From the NCBI GenBank assembly GCA_964247055.1, contig OZ176051.1, forward strand, positions 7,006,001-7,070,000: DNA of 64,000 bases, read 5' to 3'. This DNA is from Paragordius varius. Its lineage: Eukaryota > Nematomorpha. This document shows, one piece after another, positions 25,758 to 39,600 of the stretch (positions within the stretch are counted from its first letter, which is position 1; every line of letters starts with the position of its first letter). The position numbers and the translations under genes are program-made. Below the pieces are notes generated by a model that did no database searches, had not been told where the DNA came from, and saw only the letters and a list, made by a program, of their open reading frames with translations.

Positions 25758-28700
25758 ATGATTTTGTTCGACAAAAATATTTCTTATTATTGTTACATAT
25801 TCTTATTTTTGATAAGCTATGTATCCACTTATGTTAATAATTTCGATTTCAACACCCACTTAAATCAGATTCGTGATGAAGGTATATTATTAGATTATAT
25901 AAAGTTAAATTAAGATATACATTGTGCGATTTGTATTCAGAAATTTAAGATTTATATTATAGGTTCTCATTTAATCTATGCTCAATTTATACCAAATATT
26001 TTTTACTTGGTAAATGAGGGAAATTATTTACATATAACATTTACAAAAAAACTCTTTAGGCTAATGATGTGATAATCTTAATATATTAGATATCTGTGCA
26101 GTCATGCAATAAAAATATACAATGTGTTGTAAAGATATTTCGCATAATATTAAATATATATAGCTAAAATTTAATAATTCATTGATAAAAATAATTATTT
26201 TTGGGTAAATGTCCCAAAGTCTTAAATTTATGATAAAATAATAATATTTGATAACATTGGACTTAAATATTAGTAAAAAAGTTTTTAAAATTACAGTTTT
26301 TAAGTTCTAGCGTAAATTAGAAAGCACTTAATCCACATAAAAAACAACTGATGTTTATTAAAATATCCGATGTCGAAATATAATTAAAAGCATTCAAAGA
26401 TTAATCATTTTTTGACATTTTAAAAAATAGCGGTTAAGTTGGAGGGTTTTAAAAACTTATTTTTCAAAGCGTGTAAAATTATTCCGAGTTAACTAAGAGA
26501 GGACGTTAGCGAATATTACGCAGATGATTAATAATACAGACCCCATTTTGTTCACCTAACATTAAACAACCATAAGACACTAGTTGATTTCGCCAAAAAC
26601 TTTTATTAAATCTGCCGAGATTTATAATAGGACCATTTGCAGAACGCATTGCCAATAGCAAAAAAGGCGAAGTGCTGGCAGAAACATAATGATGAACCTG
26701 ACTTGTAAAACAAGGTTCAAAAATATTAAATGTGAAAGGGTGTGGGCGTGACCAATAACTGCTGCAAAAGTTATTGGATGATAAACTAACCCAAACTTAG
26801 CAACGATTGTCAGAAGCATCGCAAGTATCAAAAAACAATATGACGAGAAAGACCAATAAACTCTGTAAATGTGTCCCATACAATTTAAACGTAAATCAAA
26901 AATCGCAATGTAAGTTAAATCCTGTTTCAATGACACGGAAAGAAATCCTTTTTGCTTTAATTGGATAGCTTTGCTTTGTAAATTTAAAGCGGGAAAATCG
27001 GGGCGTTTGCCAATTCGTTTGATCACACCAAGGCCAAATCGCTTCGACGGGAAAACCATATGGGTCTGGTGGTACCAGATTGATATTCTGCATTATGATC
27101 TTTTAAAGTTCCGCAAGGCCTCACTAATAAATACCTAATTTAAACCATACATTAATTGAAGAACAACCGGAATAAGCCAAAAAACAGGGCAAAGTGATTT
27201 TGGACGACAAAGCGCCCTCACACATAGCGAAATCAAGGGAACATGAATATTTTTCATGAAAATCATATGGCATCCTTTGAACGCACCTGACCTGAGATCA
27301 TCTGACTAATACATATTCGAATCAATGGGGCACATTTTTGCAGAGCAGCACTCACATAGATGTTGGAAAATGGCTTCACGAATGGTTGCCCAAGTTTTTC
27401 TGGCATGGTATTCATTGTGACATGAGCGGTATGTGCAGAAGCCTATGTACAGCATTCTAAAAATAAATAATGAATGATGCAAAATTACATGCTTTTTTTA
27501 CTAAAATTGATACTCACAAGGTATAAAGATAAATTAAGGGGATAATTCATTTGTTTATTGTTGTGTTCTATGATGGAGCGTTGCAAATTCCGAATTTAAA
27601 CTAAATATAAATTAAGAATGTTGACCGTGATATAATCTGAAAAAAAGGTATTCGCCCACTTACGTTCCAAAGTGGAGTTTTTTAAAAATGAACCAACTAA
27701 AGCAAAGCCATTTAATTAACATCTCGATTAAGCCACATACACTCTGTTAAAATAGCAGTTTTTAGAAACATAAAAATCCTCAAAAATGGTGAATTCAAAA
27801 CTTATGTACCAATCCAAATTCAATACTAAATACCCTATTTTTACAATGCACTGTATACCGCTTATCATTTACAAATATATTAAATCCCCAAAATTATGGA
27901 GCAATTTTTCGCATTTATGAGACTTTATAAAATAATGTTTTCATTTAAAGATAGGTTGGGACTCGACCTTATGTTAAATAAGCCGCCATTAAAATACCGT
28001 AACTTTTAAGACGTGGAAATACGACTTATAAAATATTTGCTTTTTTCTCTTTATACGTTAATTAAATCTTATTCACTAAGTAAATAGCATGCCTCAAATA
28101 TTTTTTAAGGTGGCAAAGTCACCGGGGAAATTAAATTTTTTTATATACCATTTAACATTAATTTAATTATTGATAAAAAAAATAACTACCAAGCCAACCA
28201 AATTTTTTTATTTTTGTTAAAATATTTTCTAATGCTTAATATTAGAGAGATTTATTAAAAAGAAATAGTGATATTGTAAAATATATTTTTCAGTTTAATA
28301 TGTTTTGACACCATAAATGACTTAGATGACCTTTAGTAATAATAATCATATTATAATTCAACAACCAATATTTAGCAATTATTGATTTTTGCACGTGGTC
28401 GTTTCTAATATATTAGATATATATTAATTTAAAAATTATAAATTATTATTAATGACTTTTCAGTTTTTCGATTGTGCCTATAAAATTTTTTGATATTATT
28501 TAAAATGAATATGAAATCACACTAACCGCTAAAACAAATGCTTAAAAGGTAATTCCGTATAAAACACTCTGGTTAATTAATATGGTGATATCAAACAAAA
28601 TGATATACGGCCTTTATTGTATGCTTTGATCTAAACAATGGACGATAAAAGTTGGTTGTCTTTGACTAAATTAATGAATAGCTGAGGCGAAAGCATCAAA

Positions 28701-30048
28701 GTAAAATTAAATCGAAATAATCTATTTTAATCAAATTACTAAATTACATTTTTGAAAGTTTTTTCTACAATAATCTATCTATGAAAAATGCTTCAAAACA
28801 AACTGTTACAAAAACTATATCGAAAATTGGTAAATTTAAAAACAATTAAAGTATATTTTTTATTTTAAAATAAAACGCTTCGTATGCTATTTCGATTAAC
28901 TATGGAATTATTTTTTTAATTCAAAATGTTAAAATATCATCTCCGTATAATTCCGAATTCGAAAAAAATCATAATTTAATATTAATATCCCATAATATGT
29001 TTCGTATACATTTGTAAAATTTTTTGCATGAGCATGTAAAATTTTATGGCATTATAATTATTTTTCAATTTCCATACCCCTGCTTATTGATCTAAAATCT
29101 CTTGAGACAGGTCTTGTGTTAAATAAGATCTTATCAAATTAATACCAAGATTTGCTTCGAATTACATTACCACACCAATGTAAATTAACACAAAAATATT
29201 TTGACCTGATCAATTTTAAAGATTTATCTAATAATCTGTTTTTTGTTTTAATATACGGTGGCTGTATTGATAATTAAATATGCAGACTAACTACCCAAAT
29301 ATTAATTTTATAACCCTACAAAAACTACAATTTATGCTTTTTTATGTATGTTGGCAGAAAAGAATGAGTTAAAATGTTTGCAATGTACATCAATAAAAGA
29401 TTCGGGTTGTGCCGCTGGTCTAATGGAAGCAACTCAATGTATTATGAATGCATCAAACGCTAGCCATTGTTTTACGTATGCGATTAAAATGGCATCTATA
29501 GGTAATATTATTTATTCCTTCCATCTTAACCAAAAATGTTTTAAACACACACACCCCGTATCATTGTTCGAAAATATAAAAAAAAGTTAAAATTTAGTTT
29601 TAAAAATAAATGTAAAATCGATTATGGTTTAAACTTTTTGCCAAAGAGTTTTACCGATAACTCTGATGGAAAAAAATTATAGATGATTCAAATTTACAGA
29701 TATAACAAAATATATTAAGCACAAAAGCTTACTACTGCAAATTTTAATCACTTATAAAATACAAACCCAAAAAACAATTGTCTATAATTTTTGTCTTATT
29801 AAGGTATAATTATATTTCGGGATTGTGCAACACACAAAATTTCAAATTCCTGTTTACCGACGCGCATAGACGATCAACCTGCAGAATTATGCTTTTGGAC
29901 TTGCCCGATTTCAGGTTGCAACAATGTTGCCGTGGAAAAGCTGTTAAAACTTTACATTGGAAATGATGCCACACTATCTGGTGAATATATGTCCATGCTT
30001 ATAATTTTAATCATTGTAACATTTATTAACCTAGCTACTTTATTATAA
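25758..30048 (+). CDS. Ly6/uPAR three-finger protein, secreted and probably GPI-anchored
   Basis: Three exons with matching phases: 25758-25881, 29358-29501, 29804-30048, giving 170 aa. Exon 1 encodes a signal sequence (MILFDKNISYYCYIFLFLIS). The mature part has ten cysteines in the Ly6 order, beginning ELKCLQCTS and finishing CFWTCPISGCNN, with the family's final Cys-Asn. A hydrophobic C-terminus (about 20 residues ending INLATLL) after a small-residue stretch (GNDATLSG) fits a GPI signal. Two N-A-S sequons lie in the second finger. Family roles in invertebrates include channel modulation and septate-junction assembly, and I cannot say which applies. Intron 1 is about 3.5 kb and carries a mariner relic. 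The stop is 213 bases from the stop of the converging AF10 gene. AATAAA occurs at 30210-30215. Confidence 0.85.
26500..27450 (+). mobile_element. Degenerate mariner (Tc1/mariner) transposase relic
   Basis: Plus-strand pieces in shifting frames resemble a mariner transposase in order. FDGKTIWVWWYQIDILHYDL corresponds to the conserved WWDQxGVVYYELL block. KQGKVILDDKAPSHIAKS corresponds to the HDNARPHxA block. PDLRSSD corresponds to PPYSPDLAPSDYHLF, and WLHEWLPKFFWHGIH to the C-terminal motif. There are many stops and frameshifts, and I did not find terminal repeats. It is inside intron 1 of the Ly6 gene. Minus-strand ORFs over it (27059-26622) are shadows. Confidence 0.8.
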
Positions 30049-30261
30049 TATAATAATAATATGATAAAAATATGAATCTTTCATAAATAATATATATATA
30101 ATTTTACAAAACTAATATATAAAAATGGTGATGACAATGACCATATAAAATACAGTGTTACATTGAATCTAGAAACTAAGAATGGTTGATTTACATATAA
30201 ATACCAATTAATAAAATTAAGGGTTTACTTTATACATAACAATACCAATACAAGTTAAAAA

Positions 30262-33200
30262 TCATTGCAAAGATGTATGTGGTGTACGAGACATAACAGA
30301 ACTGTGTAGGGGTGAAAAACCAACCCCAGCAGCAAAACAATTCAACATATTATTGAAATTGTTGGTGGGTGTACCTAATCCCATCATATTAACAACGGGC
30401 GCTTGATTTACATTGTTGGCTACAACAGCTTTATTCATATTAGTTATTGGGGTCGTAGAGGTGTTGTACATGAAATTGTTGGGTGTACCCATACTACTAC
30501 CCAAATTCGTCAAGAAATTTGGAAACATTTGATTCGCATTGTTTTTGTTGTTTAAAAACATAAAAGAATTACCCAATGAAGCTAAAAAATTAATAGGGGT
30601 ATTTTGTCCTACTCCTCCCGCGCCTGTCGTAACTGGTAAAGACGATGCATGTAAGGGTGAAATGTTTGTAAAAGCATTACAAGACACTAGAATTTGTTTA
30701 AGTTTTTCGATCAACGTTGCATTCTCTAACGCAAGTTGGGATGCTCTTTGCCTTAAATTTGCCAATTTGGCTTCATTAAGTTTATTTTCTTCGACCTGGG
30801 CCGATAGGCTTTGCAGGAAGGTTGTTACTATCATAACAAATTATATTATTATAATTTGAGTAAATGATTAAATAATTAAAATAGTTTCAATACTTTTAAT
30901 AATAATGTTTATCAATGATTTAATTCTGATCAATATAAAACAAAAGACGGTATAAAACCATAACATATACGGTCGAATTACATTTAACAATAACTAAAAT
31001 AGTAACTATATATTTTTGGATAACATTGCAAATATGACCGAAAATAGATGAGTTTACTTTACATACAACTTAAATAATAATATATAAAAGAGTCGATATC
31101 TAAATGCGTTAACAAAAATCTTCAGCGTAAGTTATTTGTCCCGCCGAATTTTAAGACATCATTACAATTAGTTTATAATATATATGGATTTCTAAACTAT
31201 TACACCGTATCATATTATATCTCTACTATTTTGAAAAAATAAAAAAAGATTATTTACATTTTTAATAGTTTACATATTATTATTTTAAAAGCTATCCACA
31301 TACAAATTGACTTTCATGTAATTTTATGCTTTAAAATGGCAAACGAAAAAAGGCGTAGCAATGCTTTATTAAATAAAACAGGTCGCAAAAATTCTAAAAT
31401 TCATCTATGTATAAAATTTTTCTAACTCAATAATTACAATAACAATATAATATTTAAAATAAAACAGCGAAAAAGACATATACAATCAAAAGACGCCTTT
31501 TCTCCCGGCGGTGTTTTCAAAAAAGCTTCAACGTGAGCCTGTATAACATTTTCCCAAGTTTCAGTTCCATTATTCGTGGAAAATGAATTTGTAGCATTAA
31601 CCAGCTTTTTGTTCCAACTAGATACGAAAAAAAATAAAAAGTTATTAATGAGATGGTTATATTGTATAAATTTTAATTAAAAGATAATTAGAGTTTTTTG
31701 TTGTCATATTAATTTTGTTTTTTATACTAGATTTTAATTAAAATGAGTACAAACTATATTTTGGTATCTTTGATGTTAGCGCGCTTGAAAATAGCGGTAT
31801 CATATATAGTAATATTAATGAAAACATATATTTTTATAAATTTTAAATTCATATTGAACATAAATTGGCAATATATATGCAAAGCGCTTTAACAATGAAT
31901 AGATAAATATCTGCTTAAAATCCATTCAATACATTAAATTATTAAACATCAAAAAATTATTGTTAATATAAATTGATATTAATACTAAATGACTTGTTAG
32001 TTATTTTATTCTCAATGTTTTATCTAAAAATATTACTTGAAAGAATTATTAGTTCCCAATCCAGCCATGAGTAAAGCATTACTAACAATACTACCCACAT
32101 TCGAAGACATGATATCAGATGTTGTAGAGAAGATATCTATAATTTTTTTGTAAAAAAAGTATAGGATTTAAACAAAAAATATGCTCTTTCATTGAGGAAA
32201 AAAATAAATATTCAAAACTTTGAAAACCATAAAGTAACTACTTTTGTATCCAAATAAATCTAGTGCATTTAATTGTTCATTTCCATTTATTGATATTGGA
32301 GCAGGTTCCCTAAATACAAAGTATAAAAAAATGAAAAAAATACTTAAATAATGGGCGATTTTTGCGTAAAAGGTTTATTCGATATAACATAAACTTAAGG
32401 AAGGAAAAATTGTAATTAATTAAATAAGAGCGGCCATGAATATATTTAAAATTTAGTTATTGGTTTCATAATATCAATATTAAAATTTTTGAACAATAAA
32501 ATGGTACAACATTTCAAATTGTTTAAACTTATTCCTAAATTATTTTAGAATAGCCTATAATTTTAGCCCTTTTAGATGAGCCTTTCAAAAAAATCTACAA
32601 ATTTTGTTTTGCAAACTATGGACTTTATGATGATAGTCTTAAATTCGAATAAATATTTTAGTATAACTACTATCCATAAATATTTAGGCGTTATCCTAAA
32701 AAAATATATAACCAATTTTATGTTCAAAATACCCCTTAAACGATGCTAATATTTGTTGAGATATATTATGTAAATTCCACTCATGAGATGCCGAATTTCC
32801 ATCATTGTTTGTTACCTAAATTATAAAACTACATTTTTTTGAAAAGGATAAATGGTAAGTAAAAAAATTACAGTATGAGTAAGTATATATATTGCTAGAA
32901 AGTTATTAATTATTGCCAAATAGCATGTGCAGCAAAGAGAATTGACTAATAATAATAAAAAGTGAAAAAATAACTATAAGCCAATTGCCCTTTGTTATAT
33001 ATGCTATTTGGCAATGATTAATAACTTCCTAGCAATGTATACTAATTCATACTGAAAAATGCTTATATAACAATAGAGGAATGTTATACGGTCATCCAAA
33101 TTTTAGGGTTTATTAATGTTAAGTTAATTGATATCAAATTATAAGATATTTTTATCAAAAAATTAGACAAGAGCCGAGTAGGAGATTCTTTTAAAAATGA

Positions 33201-35686
33201 TTTTTATAGCAATTATTTATAAAAGATAATAAAAAAAATGTATTAATATGCTAGTTATTTTATAATAATAAAATGATAAAAAGTGTAAAAATTATAAAAT
33301 GCGCCCACAATAATAATTAATCTAACTTTCACACGTTTTAACAATTCCAAAATATATAATTTACCATATTAGTTTACTAATTTACACTTAATAGCCAAAA
33401 AGTTCCCCCAAAGATAAACAATAGTGCCAATTTTTGCAATTTTTGAGCTCAAAACAAAAAAAGATCCTACCTTAGACGTGTTTCCAACACTCATACTAGT
33501 AGTGTTTGCGCCATTGATGCTAAGTACAGGGGATATTATAGTTTTAGGGGAACAACATTTAACAACTCGTGCAGCGGTTTTTGTTGTTGAAATTACCAAT
33601 TTCTCCGTAGAATTAGTAGAATTTGCCGAAATAGATATTGTAGCAGGGGGATGGTCATCTAAACTTACGGTGCTTGTATCACTTTCAACCATGGCCATTC
33701 CATTCCCAGTATGGGGCTCTTCATTCAGATCAGATGATAAATCTCGTCTTTGTTCGGTATTGCTTAGGCTAGCGTAAAAATTGGTATTATACAAAAGATA
33801 AAAGTGATTACAAAAGATTTTTTTCAAAATATAACTTTACCCATTATTTATTTATGCAACCAACATACGCTAGGTTCGCAAAAAAATAAAGTGTAAATTG
33901 CTAAAAACCACACTCATATATATAACAATTGTATTCATTTAGATTATATAGAAAAAATCAAGGTTTAAAGCAGTAAGGCTGTCTGTTTTTGCCTTTTAGC
34001 TTTTACGTTTTGTTCTTAAAAATTCATACTATATTTTTATATATAAAGTATAAGTAACTTTCTTTTGATTAAAACGTAAGTAAGGACTTAAACTTTACTA
34101 AGACGCTTCAGGGCTGGTGATGGTGATGAACATTTACAAATGAAAAAAAACGCATAGAGTATAATCCCATGTTTGAAAGTTCTGATTGGTTATTTTTATA
34201 AACGATCATAATCAGTCAGACACAATCCTTATATCAACATAGTTTATTAATAGTAATAAGGGAAAAACGGTTAAAATAAGTTGGAATCAACTTGGTTTCA
34301 GTTTAAATATTAAAAGAACCACTCTCATTCCATTTCTAAATTTTATAAACAATCCGGTTTCGGTTTAAACTACCGATAAACCTTATATACATATCTGCTT
34401 TACTTAAATCATTTATTGTATCCCTTTAATATTAGATATTTTGATAACATTTTGTACTATTATCCAATTTTTACAGGGGAAGTAGTTATGTTAAATAACC
34501 ATAGCAAAAAATCACATATTACTTTAAGGATAAATTTGAATGTTTAGCGATAGAGGCATTCAAAGATGTATGTCGTTTTTTTTCTTTGCTACCAGCATTT
34601 TGTTTAACCGCCGGCGGGGGAGTTTCATCATTATTGTCAAAGGAATAAGCCTTCAAACTATATTAATAGATATAAAAATTATAGAATTTATATATTCTGT
34701 AGTAATAATAAAATGTTATTAAATATTAACTAAGTAAAATTTACGACGATAAAATAAGTAAAAAGTTTTGCAAAAATTACATTTTACAAATTTGAATAAA
34801 ATTACCCCAAAAAAATATTATTTTATAAGATATATGCAAGCAAGTTATTCACAAATATAGTTTGACATACCAAACCAAAATCGAAAATAATTTAAAATGT
34901 AAAAAAGGCCAACATAAATTACAAAACATTCATACTTAAAAAATAAAATATTTCCTAATACTAATATAAATACCTATGGTGACTCAATTTTCCAATTATA
35001 TTTTGCTGACAGCCTTTTAATGCATAATTATTATTGGTGAGTTCTGGTATTTCAAATTGATTTTTATTTCCTGTGATGCCCAAAATCGTTTTCTTAATCG
35101 GGGATTGGATTGGAGTTTCAGTGCTGGTTGTATCTACCATTGAAGGTAAAGCAGGTATTGAGACCTTAAGGAAAAAAGAAACATCAGTGTATTTACAGTA
35201 AAAATTGGTATTATAAAGACAAAACTTTTGTATAAAAAGACAACATCTTATACAAAACTTATTGTTTTGCGTTGTAAAATGAGGAATAGGTGGTGTAAAT
35301 TGGTAACATATTCCTTACGTATGTCACGAAATCATTTAATTATAAATATAAAAAAATAAGGCTGTATTTTAGGTTTTACGTTGTTTTATAAATTCAATTT
35401 TTACCATCTAAAGTTAGCATACAGATTTTTCTAAGATAAATTAGGTGTTTATAAAAAAAATATTTGAAAGGTACAATTTTATAAAAATAAGTTTGTTATC
35501 AATCAATACTTTAAGGATTGATGAATTTGCTTCAATAGTTGATAGTATATTTCCCGAAGTTGGTTCTGTCACAACCAAAATGGTTGCATCGGTTGTTTTA
35601 GCATGAGAATGAGTAACCATTGTATTGCTCGTTTTTAATTCATGTAAAGATAGTTTTTCTTTTTCGCTAGAATCTATAAAATAATT

Positions 35687-35722
<36 letters not shown>

Positions 35723-36625
35723 ACATAACCGTAAAAAATAAAATCAAAATGTATAAAGTGGGTGTCCGTCCTACCCTTACCTACGCCAGCTAAACCTGGG
35801 CAATCACAAAAACATTGGAATCGAGATTGAAAAGAACGGAAGACAAAATGCTAAAATATATGATGATAAATCCTACCATTGAAAATGAAACCAATAATAG
35901 CTTTTATCAGAACAAATAGACTTCGGTATTTTAGACACATAGACAGATCCAGTATAGACCCATCTGTAAAGGAAATTCTTGATTTACAGATTTCTGCCCC
36001 CAACCGTAAAGGGAGGCCTAAAACAACTTGGAATCAAATCATAGAGCAAGACTTTAAATTCCTGAACATACCTCGAAACGCAACAAATGATAGAGACATA
36101 TATCGTAAATTAATCCATGGAATCCCAATAACTGGGCCAAACCAATAATACCTATATATAATTCGAAAAAATAAAAAATTATATGGACAAAACATACAAA
36201 GTAAAAGAAAATTTATTTTTTAAAGAAAACCATATTCCTTAATTTCCTAATCTAGATATCCGATATGTTTGCAAATTTAAAATATTGGCTGTGTATTATC
36301 AATATACGCCTCCAACCCAAAACGATAGAGTTATATATAGAAACTAATGGTATAATAAACCACACATGTGTCTTTACCTTTTTCGTATATTTTTAAATTT
36401 TTATAATAAATCATAAATATGTTTACTCGTTCCCCCATACAATAAACATGCGGCATCAATAGAATCCTCTATATGGGCATCAATAATTTCTTTGGATGTT
36501 TGGTGTGATTTCATATTTTGCGTGTTATGTGGACTTGTTCCATAAAATTGATCAGTCAATTTTTGATTAGATGCATTTTTTAACGTATTTGAACGTCGCC
36601 CACTCTTGCCTTTTTTTTGAAAGAG

Positions 36626-36693
<68 letters not shown>

Positions 36694-39600
36694 TTTATTT
36701 ATATCAAAATCATAAAAGTTTACACAAGTCAGTCTTGATAAAATTAAAGTCCTTACTTAATTTAAGAAAGAAAAAGAGAATCTAAAGTTGTTATGATTAA
36801 TTACATACATTGATTGATATCAAAGCTATAAAATAAATATATGTTACACAACTGTATGATTACTTTGACTCCCAGTAGTATTGTGGGGTGAATTTACAGA
36901 TTTCGCAAAATCATTACCATTCCCTTTTTCCACATGATTAATATTATGATTAGCTTTATACAAATGGCTGGTTGTCGCCCCAAAATTATGTGCCATATTA
37001 GTTAAGTCAAAGTCTGGAATCAGATTGGATCCTAATCAACAATGCAACAAATTTAATTTTATAGAACATATGTAAGGAGAAAGTTTATATTTTGATAAAA
37101 CGATAAAAATCCCAAACATCGCACTATAAAATTATATGATAGATATATGTGTTCGTTAAAATTTTATCATATACAGTCAAATCTCTTTTTATGCGATGCG
37201 CACGCATAAAAAGTCATGATATAAAGTAATGTGTTTATGTATTTTTGTTAACTTTTTTGGTTCAAAGAAATCAAAAAACTTTCGTCTGCGAAAATAATTT
37301 ACTTATACAGTAAAAAATGCACGAATTCGATGCTTTTGTAATTTTACCAGTCAACAAATAATACATATAATTTAAAGATGCTATAAACATACATAAAAAT
37401 ATGATCAAAAAATGATAAATTGAAATTAAAATACAATTTTTTGGTACTTAATTCGTTTTTTTATTATTTGGAATGTTTGTATGTTTCTTACAATGATATT
37501 CAAATTAATTACGCTTTGTAAATTAAATATCAAATATGATTTAATATAAAATATATGACTTTATTGAAAATACTGGTTCGTGACTAAAAAAACTTTGATT
37601 ATATTGTGAAAAACAAATAATTTATGGATAATAAATGGCTAAATGTCAGATGAATAAACCAACAAGTACAAAATTAAAAATCCACCAATCAAAATCGCGA
37701 AAACGATGTGGTGCTTTCATAGTTTAAACTAAGAGTTAAAAATCATTATCAAAAAAAAAGTCAACGCAAAAAAGGTTTGACTGCATACATAACCCATTGA
37801 AATTCATCTCTTTATAAATTATATTGATATTAAAAGTAGAGAGTAAGGCAACTATTATTGATATAATATTTACCCATTTCTCTAAGGTATATAATAATAA
37901 CTCAAATTAAATAAAGAGGAAAAAATGGAATACTATATCAGCATTAACCTGCCCTTTCAAAGCTTGTTAAAACAATAATTTAAAAAGCCTACCAATTATA
38001 CAAGTTAGGAACTGAGACATAAACCTAAATATGAATAATCTGATCTCAATTCAACTACCCTCAATCTTATAACGAAATGCTGTGACCAAAATTTGAGAAT
38101 AAAAACTGATGAACCAAAATAAAATATTATTTGATCATTACAATTTAGTTTTATAAAAGCATAAAAATAAAAGCTTACCTTGTTGGAACTGTAAAGATTG
38201 ATTTTGTTGTTGTTGTAACATCAAAGCCGCAAAATGCGCCGCCGCGGCAGCCATTGCCGGATGTGTTTGTTGCATGTGAACAGGATTTGGATCCATTAGG
38301 TTATTAATAAAATTATTGGAGTTTAGATTTACATTAAAGTTCTCATTTTTAACAAACGATGATGGTTTACTCACAAGGGTTGTCGTACTCAACGATGAAT
38401 TATCTAATGAAGAGGGAAAATTGGAAGGACTTGTAATATTAACATTGATGTTATTATTTATATTATTGTTCATGTGATAAGGATGTTGCAATGGAGGAGG
38501 TAGGTCAATTAGACCGGCCGTAGAATCTAAAATGTTTATGGATGATAAAAGAGAATAATTTATTTAAATAAAATCAATTTAATGGTAAAACGTGGCTATC
38601 AAAGATATTAAGATTTATATGTTAGCAGTGTTTTAACAGACAGCGATAATAAAAAAAAGTTTTATTGAATCTTTAAACGACACAAAAGAAATCTCCTTAA
38701 ATTATTACAAACATTGATGGTAAAACAAAACTAACAAACTTATATCCCACATAGTAAAAAATGATAACACAACGAATAAAGAGTTTCTTCGAATACATTT
38801 TGATTTTACTGAATTGCACGAAAATACCTTCTGAAGGCAGACCCATGAAAGCCGATGTATTAGCCATATTTGCCATAATCATAGAGTTATACAATGCTGT
38901 GGCTGTCCAATAAGGTACCGACCCACCTGCTCCTCCAACATAAGCGTTAAACAGTGTTGAGGGGTCCATCAATGCATTCGCATTAACATTCATATTTTGG
39001 TTCAAACAGTGCATACCTCCTCCTAACCCTTGATTATTATTCAACATATCAGCCATAGCTGCCATATTAGAGTAAAAAGCATTAATTGCAACAGGATTCA
39101 TCCCATAACCCCCACCGCTAAAATCGGTAATTGTCTTTTTTTCTGTCGTCCCGTATTGATTGTTATCATTTATGTCATTGTTTGAACTATTCGTAATACG
39201 ATTACCATCAAAACTCTTAAATGTATCAGTATTATAACTTTGGTCTGATGTATTGACAACTGAAGAATTAACAACATCTGATTCATTAGCTTTTCTAAGC
39301 GAAGGTGTTGTCGTCGTACCTGTATCTGAAACCCCTGTGGATTTTTGTGCGGTATTTGAAATCAACACATCTAAACTAATTGGAGTGGATAAAGAGGGAT
39401 GTTTATCACTCACAATCTTATTTGTTGAAGCGCCGTCTTCTTTATTTGTAACAAGCTTATTTTCATTTCCTCCTATGGTATTTGGTGTGATATTCAAAGA
39501 TTTTTCATTACTTATGGAACTTAAAATTGCCGTGGAAATTGATGGTTTATGAATCAGAGTTTTATCTAAATCACTAAAGTTATGTCTAATATCGTTGAGA

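Noticed and set aside
26622-27093. Two minus-strand ORFs of 145 and 65 codons as a gene
   Set aside because: They are antisense shadows of the mariner relic, whose conserved motifs read on the plus strand.
35879-36148. 89-codon plus-strand ORF as a host gene nested in AF10
   Set aside because: Its GRPKTTW and LRYFRHIDR motifs mark a truncated LINE.
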